Below are positions 18,578 to 27,115 of a stretch of 64,000 nt of DNA, piece by piece. This DNA is from an uncultured Pelagibacteraceae bacterium (GTDB taxonomy: Bacteria; Pseudomonadota; Alphaproteobacteria; Pelagibacterales; Pelagibacteraceae): NCBI GenBank assembly GCA_902627565.1, contig CACOJM010000002.1:62001-126000 (forward strand), in the 5' to 3' direction. Position 1 is the first letter of the stretch; the number at the start of each line of letters is the position of its first letter. Below the pieces are notes generated by a model. It ran no database searches. It was not told the origin of the DNA and worked only from the letters and a program-made list of their open reading frames with translations. The position numbers and the translations under genes were made by a program.

Positions 18578-20310
18578 TACATTTTTTTTGGAGTCGAGAC
18601 ACCAACAATATTCATACCTGATTTAATTACATTTGATATTGTTTTCAAAAAAACTAATTTGTCATTAGAAATTTCTTTATGTTCGTTAATAAATCTTTTA
18701 TCTAAATTATCTTTTCCAAGATTCCAGTAAGAATGAAAAAGTGATGCTAATTCATAAAGATAGACAGGTATTCTATGTGGTTCAAATTTTTGGCTGGATG
18801 ATTCTATGCATTTTGGCCATTCGGATAATTTTTTTAAAATATTTATTTCATCTTGTGAATACTCAAAATTAAAATTATTAATATCTATTTCTGAATCTAT
18901 ATCTTTATCCAAATGTCTAAAAACTGAGGATATTCTTGCGTAAGCATACTGAACATAATAAAGAGGGTTATCTTTTGATTTTTCTATAACATTATCAAAA
19001 TCAAAATCTAACTCGACATCACTACTTCTATTAAGCATTATAAATCTTGTTGCATCCTTACCTACTTCATCAATTAAATCGTCAACTGTAATGTAATCTC
19101 CTTTTCTTTTCGACATTTTAAATGGTTTGTTATTCTTAATTAATTTTACCAATTGACTTACTTTACAAACAATTTTCTCTTTTGAATTTGATAATGCCTC
19201 AACTGATGATGATATTCTTTTAATATATCCAGCATGATCGGCACCTAAAATATTTATTAAAAAATCAAATTTTCTATCCAATTTGTTTTTATGATATGCA
19301 ATATCACTAGCAAAATAAGTCCAAGAGCCATCAGATTTTTGCAATGCTCTGTCTTTATCATCACCAAAATCTGTTGATTTAAAAAGCAACTGTTCTCTTT
19401 CTACCCATTCATCATTTTCTTCATTAGCTGGTGCTTTTATCTTTCCTTTATAAACAAAACTATTTTTTTTAAGAAATTCTATAACCTTTTCAACTTCTTT
19501 ATTTTCTACCAATTTTTTTTCACTTATAAAATTATCGTGAATAATACCTAGACTATTAAGATTATCTTTAATTAGTTTTAATGCTTCCTTAACTGAAAGG
19601 TCGCTAAGTGATTCAGAAATATTTTCAAAATTTTTAAAATCTGTTTCAGTCTTTAATTTTATTATATTTTTAGCGAATTCAATTACATAATCTCCTGGAT
19701 ACAGATCTTTATTTTCAATTGGGAAAGGTTCATTAAATTTAATTTCACGTATTCTAAAATAAACAGATTTGGTAAAATTTATTATTTGATTACCGTAATC
19801 ATTTACGTAATATTCTTTTGTTACTTTATGATTATTAAACTTTAAAACATTTGCAATTACATCTCCCAGAATAGCGCCTCTGCAATGGCCAACGTGTAAA
19901 GGTCCAGTCGGATTTGCTGAAACAAATTCAATTAAATAGTTTCTCTTTTTTTCTTTTTCATTAATACCAAAAGTTTTAGAGTTTTTAAGGATCGTTTCTG
20001 TAAAATTTGTCCAGAATATAGGATTAAATTTGATATTTATAAAACCTGGTTTAACTGTTGTTATTTTATCAATTAATTTATCATTTTCCTTAATAGATTT
20101 GCTTATTTCAGCAGCTATATCTAATGGAGATCTTTTATTGATTTTAGATAAAAACATTGCTGCATTAGATGAAATATCACAATTAAATTTTGATGGAGGA
20201 ATTTCTGTATTTATTCCATCTAAGTCATCTGGTAAAATAATTTTTCCCTCTTTAGATAAATCCAAGAGTATTTTTTTAATTTTCCCTAAATATTCATCAA
20301 ATATATTCAT
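18577..20310 (-). CDS. argS: arginyl-tRNA synthetase
   Basis: Class Ia synthetase that charges tRNA-Arg, 577 residues. The N-terminal Add-1 domain is followed by the HIGH-equivalent HVGH (residues 139-142 in SANPTGPLHVGHCRGA) and the KMSKS-equivalent FKMSKRKGD near residue 397, then a DALR anticodon-binding helical domain ending SGMNIVGVSTPKKM. Its start overlaps the dgt stop by 4 nt. Confidence 0.97.
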   Translation of the reverse strand: MNIFDEYLGKIKKILLDLSKEGKIILPDDLDGINTEIPPSKFNCDISSNAAMFLSKINKRSPLDIAAEISKSIKENDKLIDKITTVKPGFINIKFNPIFWTNFTETILKNSKTFGINEKEKKRNYLIEFVSANPTGPLHVGHCRGAILGDVIANVLKFNNHKVTKEYYVNDYGNQIINFTKSVYFRIREIKFNEPFPIENKDLYPGDYVIEFAKNIIKLKTETDFKNFENISESLSDLSVKEALKLIKDNLNSLGIIHDNFISEKKLVENKEVEKVIEFLKKNSFVYKGKIKAPANEENDEWVEREQLLFKSTDFGDDKDRALQKSDGSWTYFASDIAYHKNKLDRKFDFLINILGADHAGYIKRISSSVEALSNSKEKIVCKVSQLVKLIKNNKPFKMSKRKGDYITVDDLIDEVGKDATRFIMLNRSSDVELDFDFDNVIEKSKDNPLYYVQYAYARISSVFRHLDKDIDSEIDINNFNFEYSQDEINILKKLSEWPKCIESSSQKFEPHRIPVYLYELASLFHSYWNLGKDNLDKRFINEHKEISNDKLVFLKTISNVIKSGMNIVGVSTPKKM

Positions 20311-21425
20311 TTAATATTATTATATAAATTGATTGCATAACGATCTGTCATTCCAGAAATAAAGTCGGAAATTGCTCTAAACTTATCTGAAGAAAGTTCA
20401 TTTTTTGAAATAAATTTCCGTGGATTTTCTTTTATTTTATAAAATAACTTACTTAAAATTAATTTTCCTTTATTATTTTTTGCTAACACACTTTTATTAT
20501 TATACATTTTTGTCTTCAAAAAAAATCTTATTTCACTTTCTGAGATTTTCATTTTTTCAGAAAAATCAACCATTAATGAGTTAGTTTTAGTAATATTCTT
20601 TAAATTTTTAATCTTGTTTTTCTTTAAATTTTTTTTTGTATTAATCAACAAATCTTTAATCATCTTATCTATTGAATCTCTTATTATTTGATATGTTGCT
20701 ATCTTATAATTGTGTTTATTAATCTTATTCTTGTATTTATTATAAATGCCTTTAAAAAAATCAATCTCGACTAATTCTTCAATTCTAAATAAGTTAGCTT
20801 TAATTCCATCTTGTATATCATGATTATTATATGCAATATCATCTGATATAGCAGATATTTGAGCTTCCAATGATGGGAATATTTTAAAATTAATCATTTT
20901 TTTAAATTTATTAATACCAATTAATTCATTAACTAAATCCAAGTCTTCCACCGGTCCATTGTGTTTTAACAGCCCTTCTAAAGTTTCTATTGAAAGATTA
21001 AGGCCTTTAAATTTTAAATATTTGTTTTCTAAAAACATAACTATTCTTAAAGTTTGTAGGTTATGATCGAATCCTCCATAATTTTGCATACATTCATTCA
21101 ATGCATCTTCTCCAGCATGGCCAAAAGGTGTATGACCTAAATCATGTGCAAGACTCAAAGTCTCAGCTAAATCCTCATTTAAATTTAAGTATCTTGCTAT
21201 CGATCTTGCAATTTGAGCTACCTCCATTGAATGGGTAATTCTTGTCCTGTAATGATCCCCCTCTGTATTAACAAATACTTGAGTCTTATGTTTTAACCTT
21301 CTAAATGAAGCGCTATGAACAATACGATCCCTATCTCTTTGAAATGGTGTTCTATATTTTGACAAAGATTCTTTAAAGATCCTTCCTTTGCTTTTAAATA
21401 ACCCTAGCTTTGAGTATTTTTTCAT
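20307..21425 (-). CDS. dgt: deoxyguanosinetriphosphate triphosphohydrolase-like HD-domain protein
   Basis: Metal-dependent HD-domain hydrolase of the dNTPase family; acts on deoxynucleoside triphosphates in related bacteria. The 372 residues include FQRDRDRIVHSASFRRLKHKTQVF, His65 in THSMEVAQIARSIAR, and the AHDLGHTPFGHAGE block (His94, Asp95, His98). The C-terminal FISGMTDRYAI motif is also present. The dgt-argS order is conserved in alphaproteobacteria. It diverges from erpA with 50 bp between. Confidence 0.93.
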   Translation of the reverse strand: MKKYSKLGLFKSKGRIFKESLSKYRTPFQRDRDRIVHSASFRRLKHKTQVFVNTEGDHYRTRITHSMEVAQIARSIARYLNLNEDLAETLSLAHDLGHTPFGHAGEDALNECMQNYGGFDHNLQTLRIVMFLENKYLKFKGLNLSIETLEGLLKHNGPVEDLDLVNELIGINKFKKMINFKIFPSLEAQISAISDDIAYNNHDIQDGIKANLFRIEELVEIDFFKGIYNKYKNKINKHNYKIATYQIIRDSIDKMIKDLLINTKKNLKKNKIKNLKNITKTNSLMVDFSEKMKISESEIRFFLKTKMYNNKSVLAKNNKGKLILSKLFYKIKENPRKFISKNELSSDKFRAISDFISGMTDRYAINLYNNIK

Positions 21426-21475
21426 CCTTTAAAATTAAAAATTAAGTATTATATTAGTAATACCAGTGATCAATT

Positions 21476-21793
21476 ATGATTAAAGAAATTAAATTTACTG
21501 ATAAAGCACTAAAACAGATCAATAATCTTTTATCTAAAAAAGATAAAGGGTCTTTTTTTAGAATCGCTATAAAAGGTGGCGGTTGTTCAGGGTTTCAATA
21601 TGAATTTACTTTCGATAAAGAGAAAGCAGCAGACGATTTAAATTATGAAAATATAATAATTGATAAAACTTCTGCAGATCTTCTAAAAGGATCAGAAATT
21701 GATTATGTTTCAGAATTAATAGGAGAACAATTTAAAATAACAAACCCACAAACAAAATCTTCTTGCGGTTGTGGAGTATCTTTCTCACTTTAA
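21476..21793 (+). CDS. erpA: A-type iron-sulfur cluster insertion protein
   Basis: Carrier that passes Fe-S clusters to apo-enzymes. The 105 residues have the three invariant cysteines of the A-type fold: Cys37 in GGGCSGFQYEF, and Cys97 and Cys99 in SSCGCGVSFSL. The subgroup (ErpA versus IscA) is assigned from position beside xthA and dgt and is less sure than the family. Its TAA overlaps the ATG of xthA (TAATG). Confidence 0.92.
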   Translation: MIKEIKFTDKALKQINNLLSKKDKGSFFRIAIKGGGCSGFQYEFTFDKEKAADDLNYENIIIDKTSADLLKGSEIDYVSELIGEQFKITNPQTKSSCGCGVSFSL

Positions 21794-22569
21794 TGATTAT
21801 TTCCTCGTGGAATGTAAATTCTGTTCGAGCACGTATTGAGAATATAAAAAGTTACCTCTTAAAATATAAACCAGATATTGTCATGATGCAGGAAATTAAG
21901 ACTGAGGATGTTAACTTTCCTTATGATGATTTTTCATCAATGAATTATGAAAGTCATGTCTTTGGCCAAAAAAGCTACAATGGTGTAGCTATTATTTCTA
22001 AAGGAAAATTAAAAAATATTAGAACAGATTTAATTAAAGATAAATTAAAACAATCTAGAATAATTTCAGCTGAGCTTGAATATAAGAAAAAAAATATTCA
22101 ATTAATAAATATTTATACACCTAATGGTAATCCGGTAGATACCGAAAAATATGATTATAAAAAGAAATGGCTTGATGATTTACTTAAACAATTAAAGTTA
22201 TTAAGTAAAAAAAATCCAAACATTATTCTTGCAGGTGACTTTAATATTATTCCAGCGGCAGAAGATGTTTATAATTCAAAAAGTTTCGAGGATGATGCTT
22301 TATTTAGATTAGAAATAAGAAAAAAGTTAAGAGAGATGATCAATTTAGGTTTTAATGATGTTTATAGACATTTTAATGAAACCAAGGAAGGTTATACTTT
22401 TTGGGATTACATGAGAGGTGCTTGGCAAAAAAATAATGGTATGAGAATTGATCACTTCTTAGTTTCAAATTCTTTAATTGATCAAGTTAAAAGTATAAAT
22501 ATTAATAAAGATCCAAGAGGTCGTGAAAAGCCTTCAGACCACACCCCTATTGAAATCACTTTAACTTAA
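21793..22569 (+). CDS. xthA: exodeoxyribonuclease III
   Basis: AP endonuclease and 3'-exonuclease of base excision repair. With ATG 21793 as start the protein begins MIISSWNVNSVRARI, the family N-terminus; a longer frame from 21763 would add ten residues from inside erpA and is unlikely. Catalytic motifs are MMQEIKTED (metal Glu), GDFNIIPAAEDV, the WDYMRGAWQKNNGMRIDH block and the final SDHTPI histidine. The 3' end overlaps the convergent Ldh-family gene by 9 nt. Confidence 0.95.
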   Translation: MIISSWNVNSVRARIENIKSYLLKYKPDIVMMQEIKTEDVNFPYDDFSSMNYESHVFGQKSYNGVAIISKGKLKNIRTDLIKDKLKQSRIISAELEYKKKNIQLINIYTPNGNPVDTEKYDYKKKWLDDLLKQLKLLSKKNPNIILAGDFNIIPAAEDVYNSKSFEDDALFRLEIRKKLREMINLGFNDVYRHFNETKEGYTFWDYMRGAWQKNNGMRIDHFLVSNSLIDQVKSININKDPRGREKPSDHTPIEITLT

Positions 22570-23559
22570 AGACTTTATTTTATTTACAAGTTCTTCATTA
22601 ATGTTTCGAGGACCTTTATCTAATCTATTCTTGTGTCTTCTCTCCCCTGGAAGTCTAACACCGTCAAAAGATTTCATTTTATCAAAAAATTCATCAGCAT
22701 GTTTTTGCCAATTAGTTTCTGAAGTTTTATCTGGTGAAATTGCAATAATAAATTCTCCTCCACTGGGCGGGCCACCATCATTATTATCTTTTGTAGCTGT
22801 TTCAAAACTAAAATTATCACCAACTAAAGCACCTGCCATTAATTCTACCATCATCGCTATTGCTGAACCTTTGTAGCCTCCAAAAGGAAGTAGAACACCG
22901 CCATCAGCTATTGCACCTGGATCTGTGGTCTCTTTTCCTTCTTTTGTTAAACCAGTTCCTAGTGGAACTTTATGCCCTTCTCTTTTAGCAACTTGAACTT
23001 CTCCCATTGCCATTGATGCTGTTGCCATATCGTAAACAACTGGGGTTTTTCCAGGTCGAGGCCAAGCAAATGAAATTGGATTTGTACCAAACAATGGTTT
23101 GATTGCACCAGCAGGAGCTACTGCAGGCTTATATGATGTACATGCAAAAGCAACTAATCCTTCTTCTGCTAATTTTTCTGTTTCAGGCCACATCGCTGCC
23201 ATATGATGTGAATTATTTATTGCAAGAACTGCTACACCATTTTCTTTTGCAGCTTTGGCTAATTCAGGCAAACCTTTATTTAAAACAACAGGTGCTAAAC
23301 AATTATTACCTTGAACTTTGATTACAGATGAAGAAATCTTTTTAACTTCTGGTTTTCCTTTACCATTAATTTTTCCGCTTTTTAAACCACTTACATATGC
23401 TGGTAATCTAAATAAACCATGAGATAAAGAACCATCACGCTCTGCATTTCTAATTAAATCTGATAAAATAGATGCTGTTTCATCATCACATCCATTAGCT
23501 AATAAAGTTTTTTTAGCTAAATCAAAAATCTCATCTAATGTAAGGGAAACTGTACTCAT
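22561..23559 (-). CDS. Ldh-family (malate/L-lactate dehydrogenase-like) NAD(P)H-dependent oxidoreductase
   Basis: A 332-residue protein of the type-2 malate/L-lactate dehydrogenase superfamily, which also includes ureidoglycolate dehydrogenase and delta-1-piperideine-2-carboxylate reductase. Motifs are SHGLFRLPAYVSGLKSG, the NNSHHMAAMWPETE active-site block, FGTNPISFAWPRPG, VYDMATASMAMGEV and FGGYKGSAIAMMVELMAG. The substrate cannot be told from sequence; a 2-oxo or cyclic imino acid is likely. No operon partner is present: it ends 9 nt inside xthA and lies head to tail after znuA. Confidence 0.88.
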   Translation of the reverse strand: MSTVSLTLDEIFDLAKKTLLANGCDDETASILSDLIRNAERDGSLSHGLFRLPAYVSGLKSGKINGKGKPEVKKISSSVIKVQGNNCLAPVVLNKGLPELAKAAKENGVAVLAINNSHHMAAMWPETEKLAEEGLVAFACTSYKPAVAPAGAIKPLFGTNPISFAWPRPGKTPVVYDMATASMAMGEVQVAKREGHKVPLGTGLTKEGKETTDPGAIADGGVLLPFGGYKGSAIAMMVELMAGALVGDNFSFETATKDNNDGGPPSGGEFIIAISPDKTSETNWQKHADEFFDKMKSFDGVRLPGERRHKNRLDKGPRNINEELVNKIKSLS

Positions 23560-23601
23560 CCCATTATTAGATATTATTTATGACTAAAGATCAATTTTTA
23601 T

Positions 23602-24657
23602 TTAACAACCTTTGAAAGAATTAGACATGTTGCCAATTAAATCAAAATATAAATCTTTACCTGGATCAAGAGTAGCTCCCAATGGATCAATAACCCCTGT
23701 TGCAACATTGGTATCTTTTGCTACAGCTTTAATAATATCAGGATTAAACTGTGGCTCTGAAAATATACAGCTTACTTTATCATGCTCAATTACTTCTCTA
23801 ATCTCAGCTAATTGCTCAGCACCTGGCATAACATCAGTATTTACTGTAAATGCACCAAGAATATTAATCCCAAATCTTTTTTCAAAGTATTGATATGCAT
23901 CATGAAAAACTATTGATTTAAAATCTTTGTTTAATTCAGATTTTACTTTCTTAGTAAGTTTATCTAAATCTTTATGTGCTTTTTTTAAATTTTCCTTATA
24001 TTTAGACTCATTTTTTTGATCATTCTCGATCAAGTGTTCTGCCATTTCACTTAAGATCACTTTTGCATTCATAGGATCCAACCAAATGTGTGGGTCATAC
24101 TCACCATGCGCGTGTCCTTCATGACCATGATCATCGTGACCATCTTTTTTATGATCATCGTCATGTCCGTGTTCATCATGATCATGATCTTTTTTCTTTT
24201 TATCATGGTCGTGATCATCATGATCATCTTCTTTCTTAGCATGATCATCGTGGTCATCCTCTTTATGGCCATGATCGTCATGACCTTCAAAAATATTTCT
24301 TTCTCTAAATTTAAGCTTAGTTAAGCCTTTAATTTCCATTAACTCAATTTTCTCAGCTTTTTTTGCAATAGATTTTAATGGTTTTTCCAAAAAACTTTCT
24401 ATGTCCTCGCCAACCCAAAATATGATATCAGCTTTTTGAATCATCTTTGCATGAGATGGTTTTAAAGCAAACCCATGAGGAGATGCATAGCCATCTACTA
24501 TTAAATCAGGTTTAGCAACTCCGTCCATTAAATAACTTGCTAATGAATGAATTGGTTTAATTGAAGTAACTACTTTAATTTCAGCATTTAACGGTACAAA
24601 AATAGTTAAGAATGATAATATTGATAAGATAAATGGTAATTTTTTAATGTTTTTCAT
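23602..24657 (-). CDS. znuA: zinc ABC transporter substrate-binding protein
   Basis: Periplasmic zinc-binding protein that feeds ZnuBC. I place the start at ATG 24657 (351 residues), giving a normal signal peptide (MKNIKKLPFILSILSFLTIFVPLNA); a longer frame from 24708 would run through both Zur boxes. Metal-ligand segments are SPHGFALKPS, PHIWLDP, FHDAYQYF and the late GVIDPLGATLDPG. Between the first two lies a disordered His/Asp/Lys-rich loop of about 65 residues (24085-24290) with about 18 histidines, typical of zinc-specific members. It diverges from znuC across the Zur-box region. Confidence 0.95.
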   Translation of the reverse strand: MKNIKKLPFILSILSFLTIFVPLNAEIKVVTSIKPIHSLASYLMDGVAKPDLIVDGYASPHGFALKPSHAKMIQKADIIFWVGEDIESFLEKPLKSIAKKAEKIELMEIKGLTKLKFRERNIFEGHDDHGHKEDDHDDHAKKEDDHDDHDHDKKKKDHDHDEHGHDDDHKKDGHDDHGHEGHAHGEYDPHIWLDPMNAKVILSEMAEHLIENDQKNESKYKENLKKAHKDLDKLTKKVKSELNKDFKSIVFHDAYQYFEKRFGINILGAFTVNTDVMPGAEQLAEIREVIEHDKVSCIFSEPQFNPDIIKAVAKDTNVATGVIDPLGATLDPGKDLYFDLIGNMSNSFKGC

Positions 24658-24674
24658 ATATTGTATATTTAGAT

Positions 24675-24689
24675 TGTTATAATATAACA
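24675..24689. promoter_or_regulatory. Zur box 1 (perfect palindrome)
   Basis: TGTTATAATATAACA is a perfect 7-1-7 palindrome matching the core of the proteobacterial Zur operator (TGTTATAnTATAACA). It lies 17 bp upstream of the znuA start and in the znuA-znuC divergent gap. A zur gene lies at the end of the znuCB operon, so autoregulated zinc-dependent repression is the natural reading. Confidence 0.88.
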
Positions 24690-24692
24690 CTA

Positions 24693-24707
24693 TGTAATAA
24701 TATAACA
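24693..24707. promoter_or_regulatory. Zur box 2 (one mismatch in the palindrome)
   Basis: TGTAATAATATAACA repeats box 1 with a single change and starts 18 bp after it. It ends 20 bp before the znuC ATG. Two tandem sites would let Zur control both divergent promoters. Confidence 0.8.
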
Positions 24708-24727
24708 TTTATTAGTCAAGGAATAAA

Positions 24728-25474
24728 ATGAGCTCAAATCAAAATATACTTGTGAAGTTAAATGAAGCTGGTTTTAGTCTAAATAATAAATGGCTTGTTA
24801 AAGGAGTGTCACTTCAAGTTGAAAAAGGTAAAATAGTTACTCTTATTGGTCCGAATGGATCAGGAAAAAGTACCACAGCTAAAATTGCTTTAGGTATTTA
24901 CAAAAAGATTGATGGTTCAGTTGAAAAATATACAAATAAAGTTGGATATGTTCCACAGAAAATTTCAATTGATTGGACACTACCACTGAGAGTAAATGAT
25001 TTCATGATATTAACTGAAAGTCTTAATAAAGAAACTATAGATGAAGCTCTCTCTTTGACTGGTGTTATTCACCTTAAAGATAAAAATTTAGGTGACTTAT
25101 CTGGAGGAGAATTCCAAAGAGTATTACTTGCAAGAGCTATTTCAAAAAAACCAGAATTATTGGTACTGGACGAACCAGTACAAGGGGTAGATTTTACCGG
25201 TGAGATTGCATTATACGAATTAATTAAAAAAATTTCAGATGAATTAAATTGTGGAATTTTATTAATTTCTCACGACTTACATACTGTAATGAGTGCTACA
25301 GATCATGTTGTTTGTTTAAACGGTCATGTCTGTTGCTCAGGTTCTCCAATGGATGTTGCAAAGAATAATGAATATAAAGCTTTATTTGGTGAACAAGCAT
25401 CTCAAATATTATCAAGATATGAGCACAGACACGATCATATCCATACAAGCGAAGGTGAAATAAAGAAAAACTAA
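24728..25474 (+). CDS. znuC: zinc ABC transporter ATP-binding protein
   Basis: Cytoplasmic ATPase of the high-affinity zinc importer, 248 residues. It has Walker A GPNGSGKSTT (residues 41-50), signature LSGGEFQRVLLARA, Walker B LLVLDEPVQGVD and the switch histidine in LISHDLHTV. The C-terminus is histidine-rich (RYEHRHDHIHTSEGE), as in other ZnuC proteins. znuB begins directly after its stop. Confidence 0.95.
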   Translation: MSSNQNILVKLNEAGFSLNNKWLVKGVSLQVEKGKIVTLIGPNGSGKSTTAKIALGIYKKIDGSVEKYTNKVGYVPQKISIDWTLPLRVNDFMILTESLNKETIDEALSLTGVIHLKDKNLGDLSGGEFQRVLLARAISKKPELLVLDEPVQGVDFTGEIALYELIKKISDELNCGILLISHDLHTVMSATDHVVCLNGHVCCSGSPMDVAKNNEYKALFGEQASQILSRYEHRHDHIHTSEGEIKKN

Positions 25475-26278
25475 ATGTTAGATGACTTTTTTATAAGAGC
25501 TTTAATAGCAGGTATTGGGGTTGCAATTGTAACGGGACCTCTTGGATGTTTTGTTATATGGAGAAGACTTTCATATTTTGGTGATACCCTATCTCACTCT
25601 GCATTACTTGGAGTGACATTAGCTTATTCAATGGAATTCAATATAGCATTTTCAGTATTTATAATTTCATCTTTAATAGCCTTAACTTTAATACAACTTC
25701 AAAAAAGAACTAATCTACCTGGTGATGCTTTACTCGGCCTTTTGGCTCACTCATCATTAGCAGTAGGACTTGTTGTTATAGGTTTTTTATCATTTATTAG
25801 ATTTGATATTATGGGATTACTATTTGGAGATATATTAGCTGTTACTGTTGATGATCTTTTAATTATATGGATCGGAGGAGCATTAATCCTATTAATTTTA
25901 AAATTAATTTGGAAACCTTTATTTGCATCGACAGTTAATTATGAATTAGCTGAAGCAGAAGGATTAAATCCTGATAGAGCTAAAGCTATATTTACAATCT
26001 TAATGGCAGCAATCATTGCAATATCAATTAAGATGGTTGGCTTATTACTAATTACAGGAATGTTAATCATACCTGCTGCAATGGCTAGAAATATTTCATC
26101 AAGTCCTCAGAAGATGGTCATGTATTCAATTGTAGGTGGTTTGTTATCTGTGATCCTGGGATTATTTTCTTCATTGGAGTTTAATACTGCTTCTGGACCA
26201 TCAATTATTGCAGCTTCTTTATTCTTATTTATCTTGTCATTATTAAATATAAAGCAATCGATTAAATTGAAAAATTAA
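25475..26278 (+). CDS. znuB: zinc ABC transporter permease
   Basis: Inner-membrane channel subunit of the zinc importer, ABC-3 family, 267 residues with about eight hydrophobic helices. Recognisable segments are GPLGCFVIWRRLSYFGDTLSHSALLG and, in the second half, KMVGLLLITGMLIIPAAMARN. It abuts znuC and precedes zur by 15 bp, giving the order znuC-znuB-zur. Confidence 0.95.
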   Translation: MLDDFFIRALIAGIGVAIVTGPLGCFVIWRRLSYFGDTLSHSALLGVTLAYSMEFNIAFSVFIISSLIALTLIQLQKRTNLPGDALLGLLAHSSLAVGLVVIGFLSFIRFDIMGLLFGDILAVTVDDLLIIWIGGALILLILKLIWKPLFASTVNYELAEAEGLNPDRAKAIFTILMAAIIAISIKMVGLLLITGMLIIPAAMARNISSSPQKMVMYSIVGGLLSVILGLFSSLEFNTASGPSIIAASLFLFILSLLNIKQSIKLKN

Positions 26279-26293
26279 TAAGGAATCAGTAGA

Positions 26294-26686
26294 ATGAATA
26301 AAATGCAAACTCTTTCAAAAAATCAGCAAATCATTTTTGATTTAATTCATAAATCACCTGAACCAATGAAAGCTTATGCAATTCTTTTTAATGTTCAAAA
26401 AAAAGGGATTAAAGCTCCATTACAAGTTTATCGAGCATTAGATAAGCTGGTTGAAATAGGAAAAATCCACAAAATTGAAAGTAGAAACGCTTTTATAGCA
26501 TGTCAAAATTCAAGTTGTCAGGTATCAAAAGCTACTGCATTTTCAATCTGTGAGATCTGTGAAAAAGTAACAGAAATTAGCAGTGCAAGTCTTTCTAAAT
26601 ACTTAACTAATTTCAAAGACAAAGATGGTATGAAATATAGTAAATACAATCTTGAGTTTTTTGGATTATGTAAAAAGTGTAGATAA
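26294..26686 (+). CDS. zur: zinc uptake regulator, Fur family
   Basis: Zinc-sensing repressor of 130 residues. The N-terminal winged helix includes MKAYAILFNVQKKGIKAPLQVYRALDKLVEIGKIHKIES. The C-terminal half carries cysteine pairs (CQNSSC, CEICEK and the final CKKCR) for structural zinc. It is assigned to Zur rather than Fur from its place at the end of znuCB and the Zur boxes at 24675-24707, which also make autoregulation likely. Confidence 0.93.
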   Translation: MNKMQTLSKNQQIIFDLIHKSPEPMKAYAILFNVQKKGIKAPLQVYRALDKLVEIGKIHKIESRNAFIACQNSSCQVSKATAFSICEICEKVTEISSASLSKYLTNFKDKDGMKYSKYNLEFFGLCKKCR

Positions 26687-26730
26687 GTTATTATCTAAAA
26701 TCAAAATAAAACAAACTGAAAGGAAAACGT

Positions 26731-26952
26731 ATGTTTATTAAGAAATATCTCAAATGGATAAGCACATTTCTAGTTTTAGTTGGTATTTTATTAACAAACC
26801 TAAATATATATCCTTTGAATATCTATTTTCATGGCTTAGGAGTTGTAGGATGGACTATCGCAGGATTTATTAGTAAAGATAAAGCAATACTAACTAATTT
26901 TGGATTACAGATACCATTATTTATCATTGGTATTTATAAGGTTGTATTTTAA
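26731..26952 (+). CDS. small membrane protein, unknown function (two helices)
   Basis: A 73-residue protein with a basic N-terminus (MFIKKYLKW), a first helix (about residues 11-30), a short segment NIYFHGLGVVGWTIAGF that could form a half-helix, and a C-terminal helix ending YKVVF. A Shine-Dalgarno-like AAAGGA precedes the ATG. It may be related to the DUF6552 group, but I cannot confirm that. It lies between zur and the PiT-like transporter, 44 bp after zur and 163 bp before the transporter, so operon membership is unclear. Confidence 0.65.
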   Translation: MFIKKYLKWISTFLVLVGILLTNLNIYPLNIYFHGLGVVGWTIAGFISKDKAILTNFGLQIPLFIIGIYKVVF

Positions 26953-27104
26953 CAAAAAAGTAGACTTTGATCTTAATTAGTTTAGACAAGGACGAATCTA
27001 CAATTCGATTCTCAAATTAATAAATTTACATATAGAATTATTTTTCTTCTCAGATTACATACCCCTTAAGTCATGAATCAATAGGAACCGAAAACAATAA
27101 TATA

Positions 27105-27110
27105 AAGGAG
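27105..27110 (+). promoter_or_regulatory. strong Shine-Dalgarno site (AAGGAG) for the PiT-like gene
   Basis: AAGGAG lies 5 nt before ATG 27116. Strong canonical sites are uncommon in this window, where most genes start by overlap with the previous stop. It fixes the start and suggests high translation from a stand-alone 163-nt leader. That leader (26953-27115) holds only a weak 5-bp hairpin at 26993-27007 and no riboswitch I recognise. Confidence 0.7.
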
Positions 27111-27115
27111 AAAAA

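Noticed and set aside
24069-24324. Two open frames opposite or out of phase with znuA, rich in Met/Ile/Thr
   Set aside because: They are produced by the repetitive His/Asp codons of the znuA loop; composition is artificial and no start signal is seen.
24658-24708. Longer znuA start (17 extra residues)
   Set aside because: It would translate through box 2 and box 1 of the Zur operator and precede a proper signal peptide; the ATG at 24657 is better.
27073-27084. Three-codon open frame (ATG AAT CAA TAG) in the leader of the PiT-like gene
   Set aside because: Too short to judge, with no ribosome site of its own.
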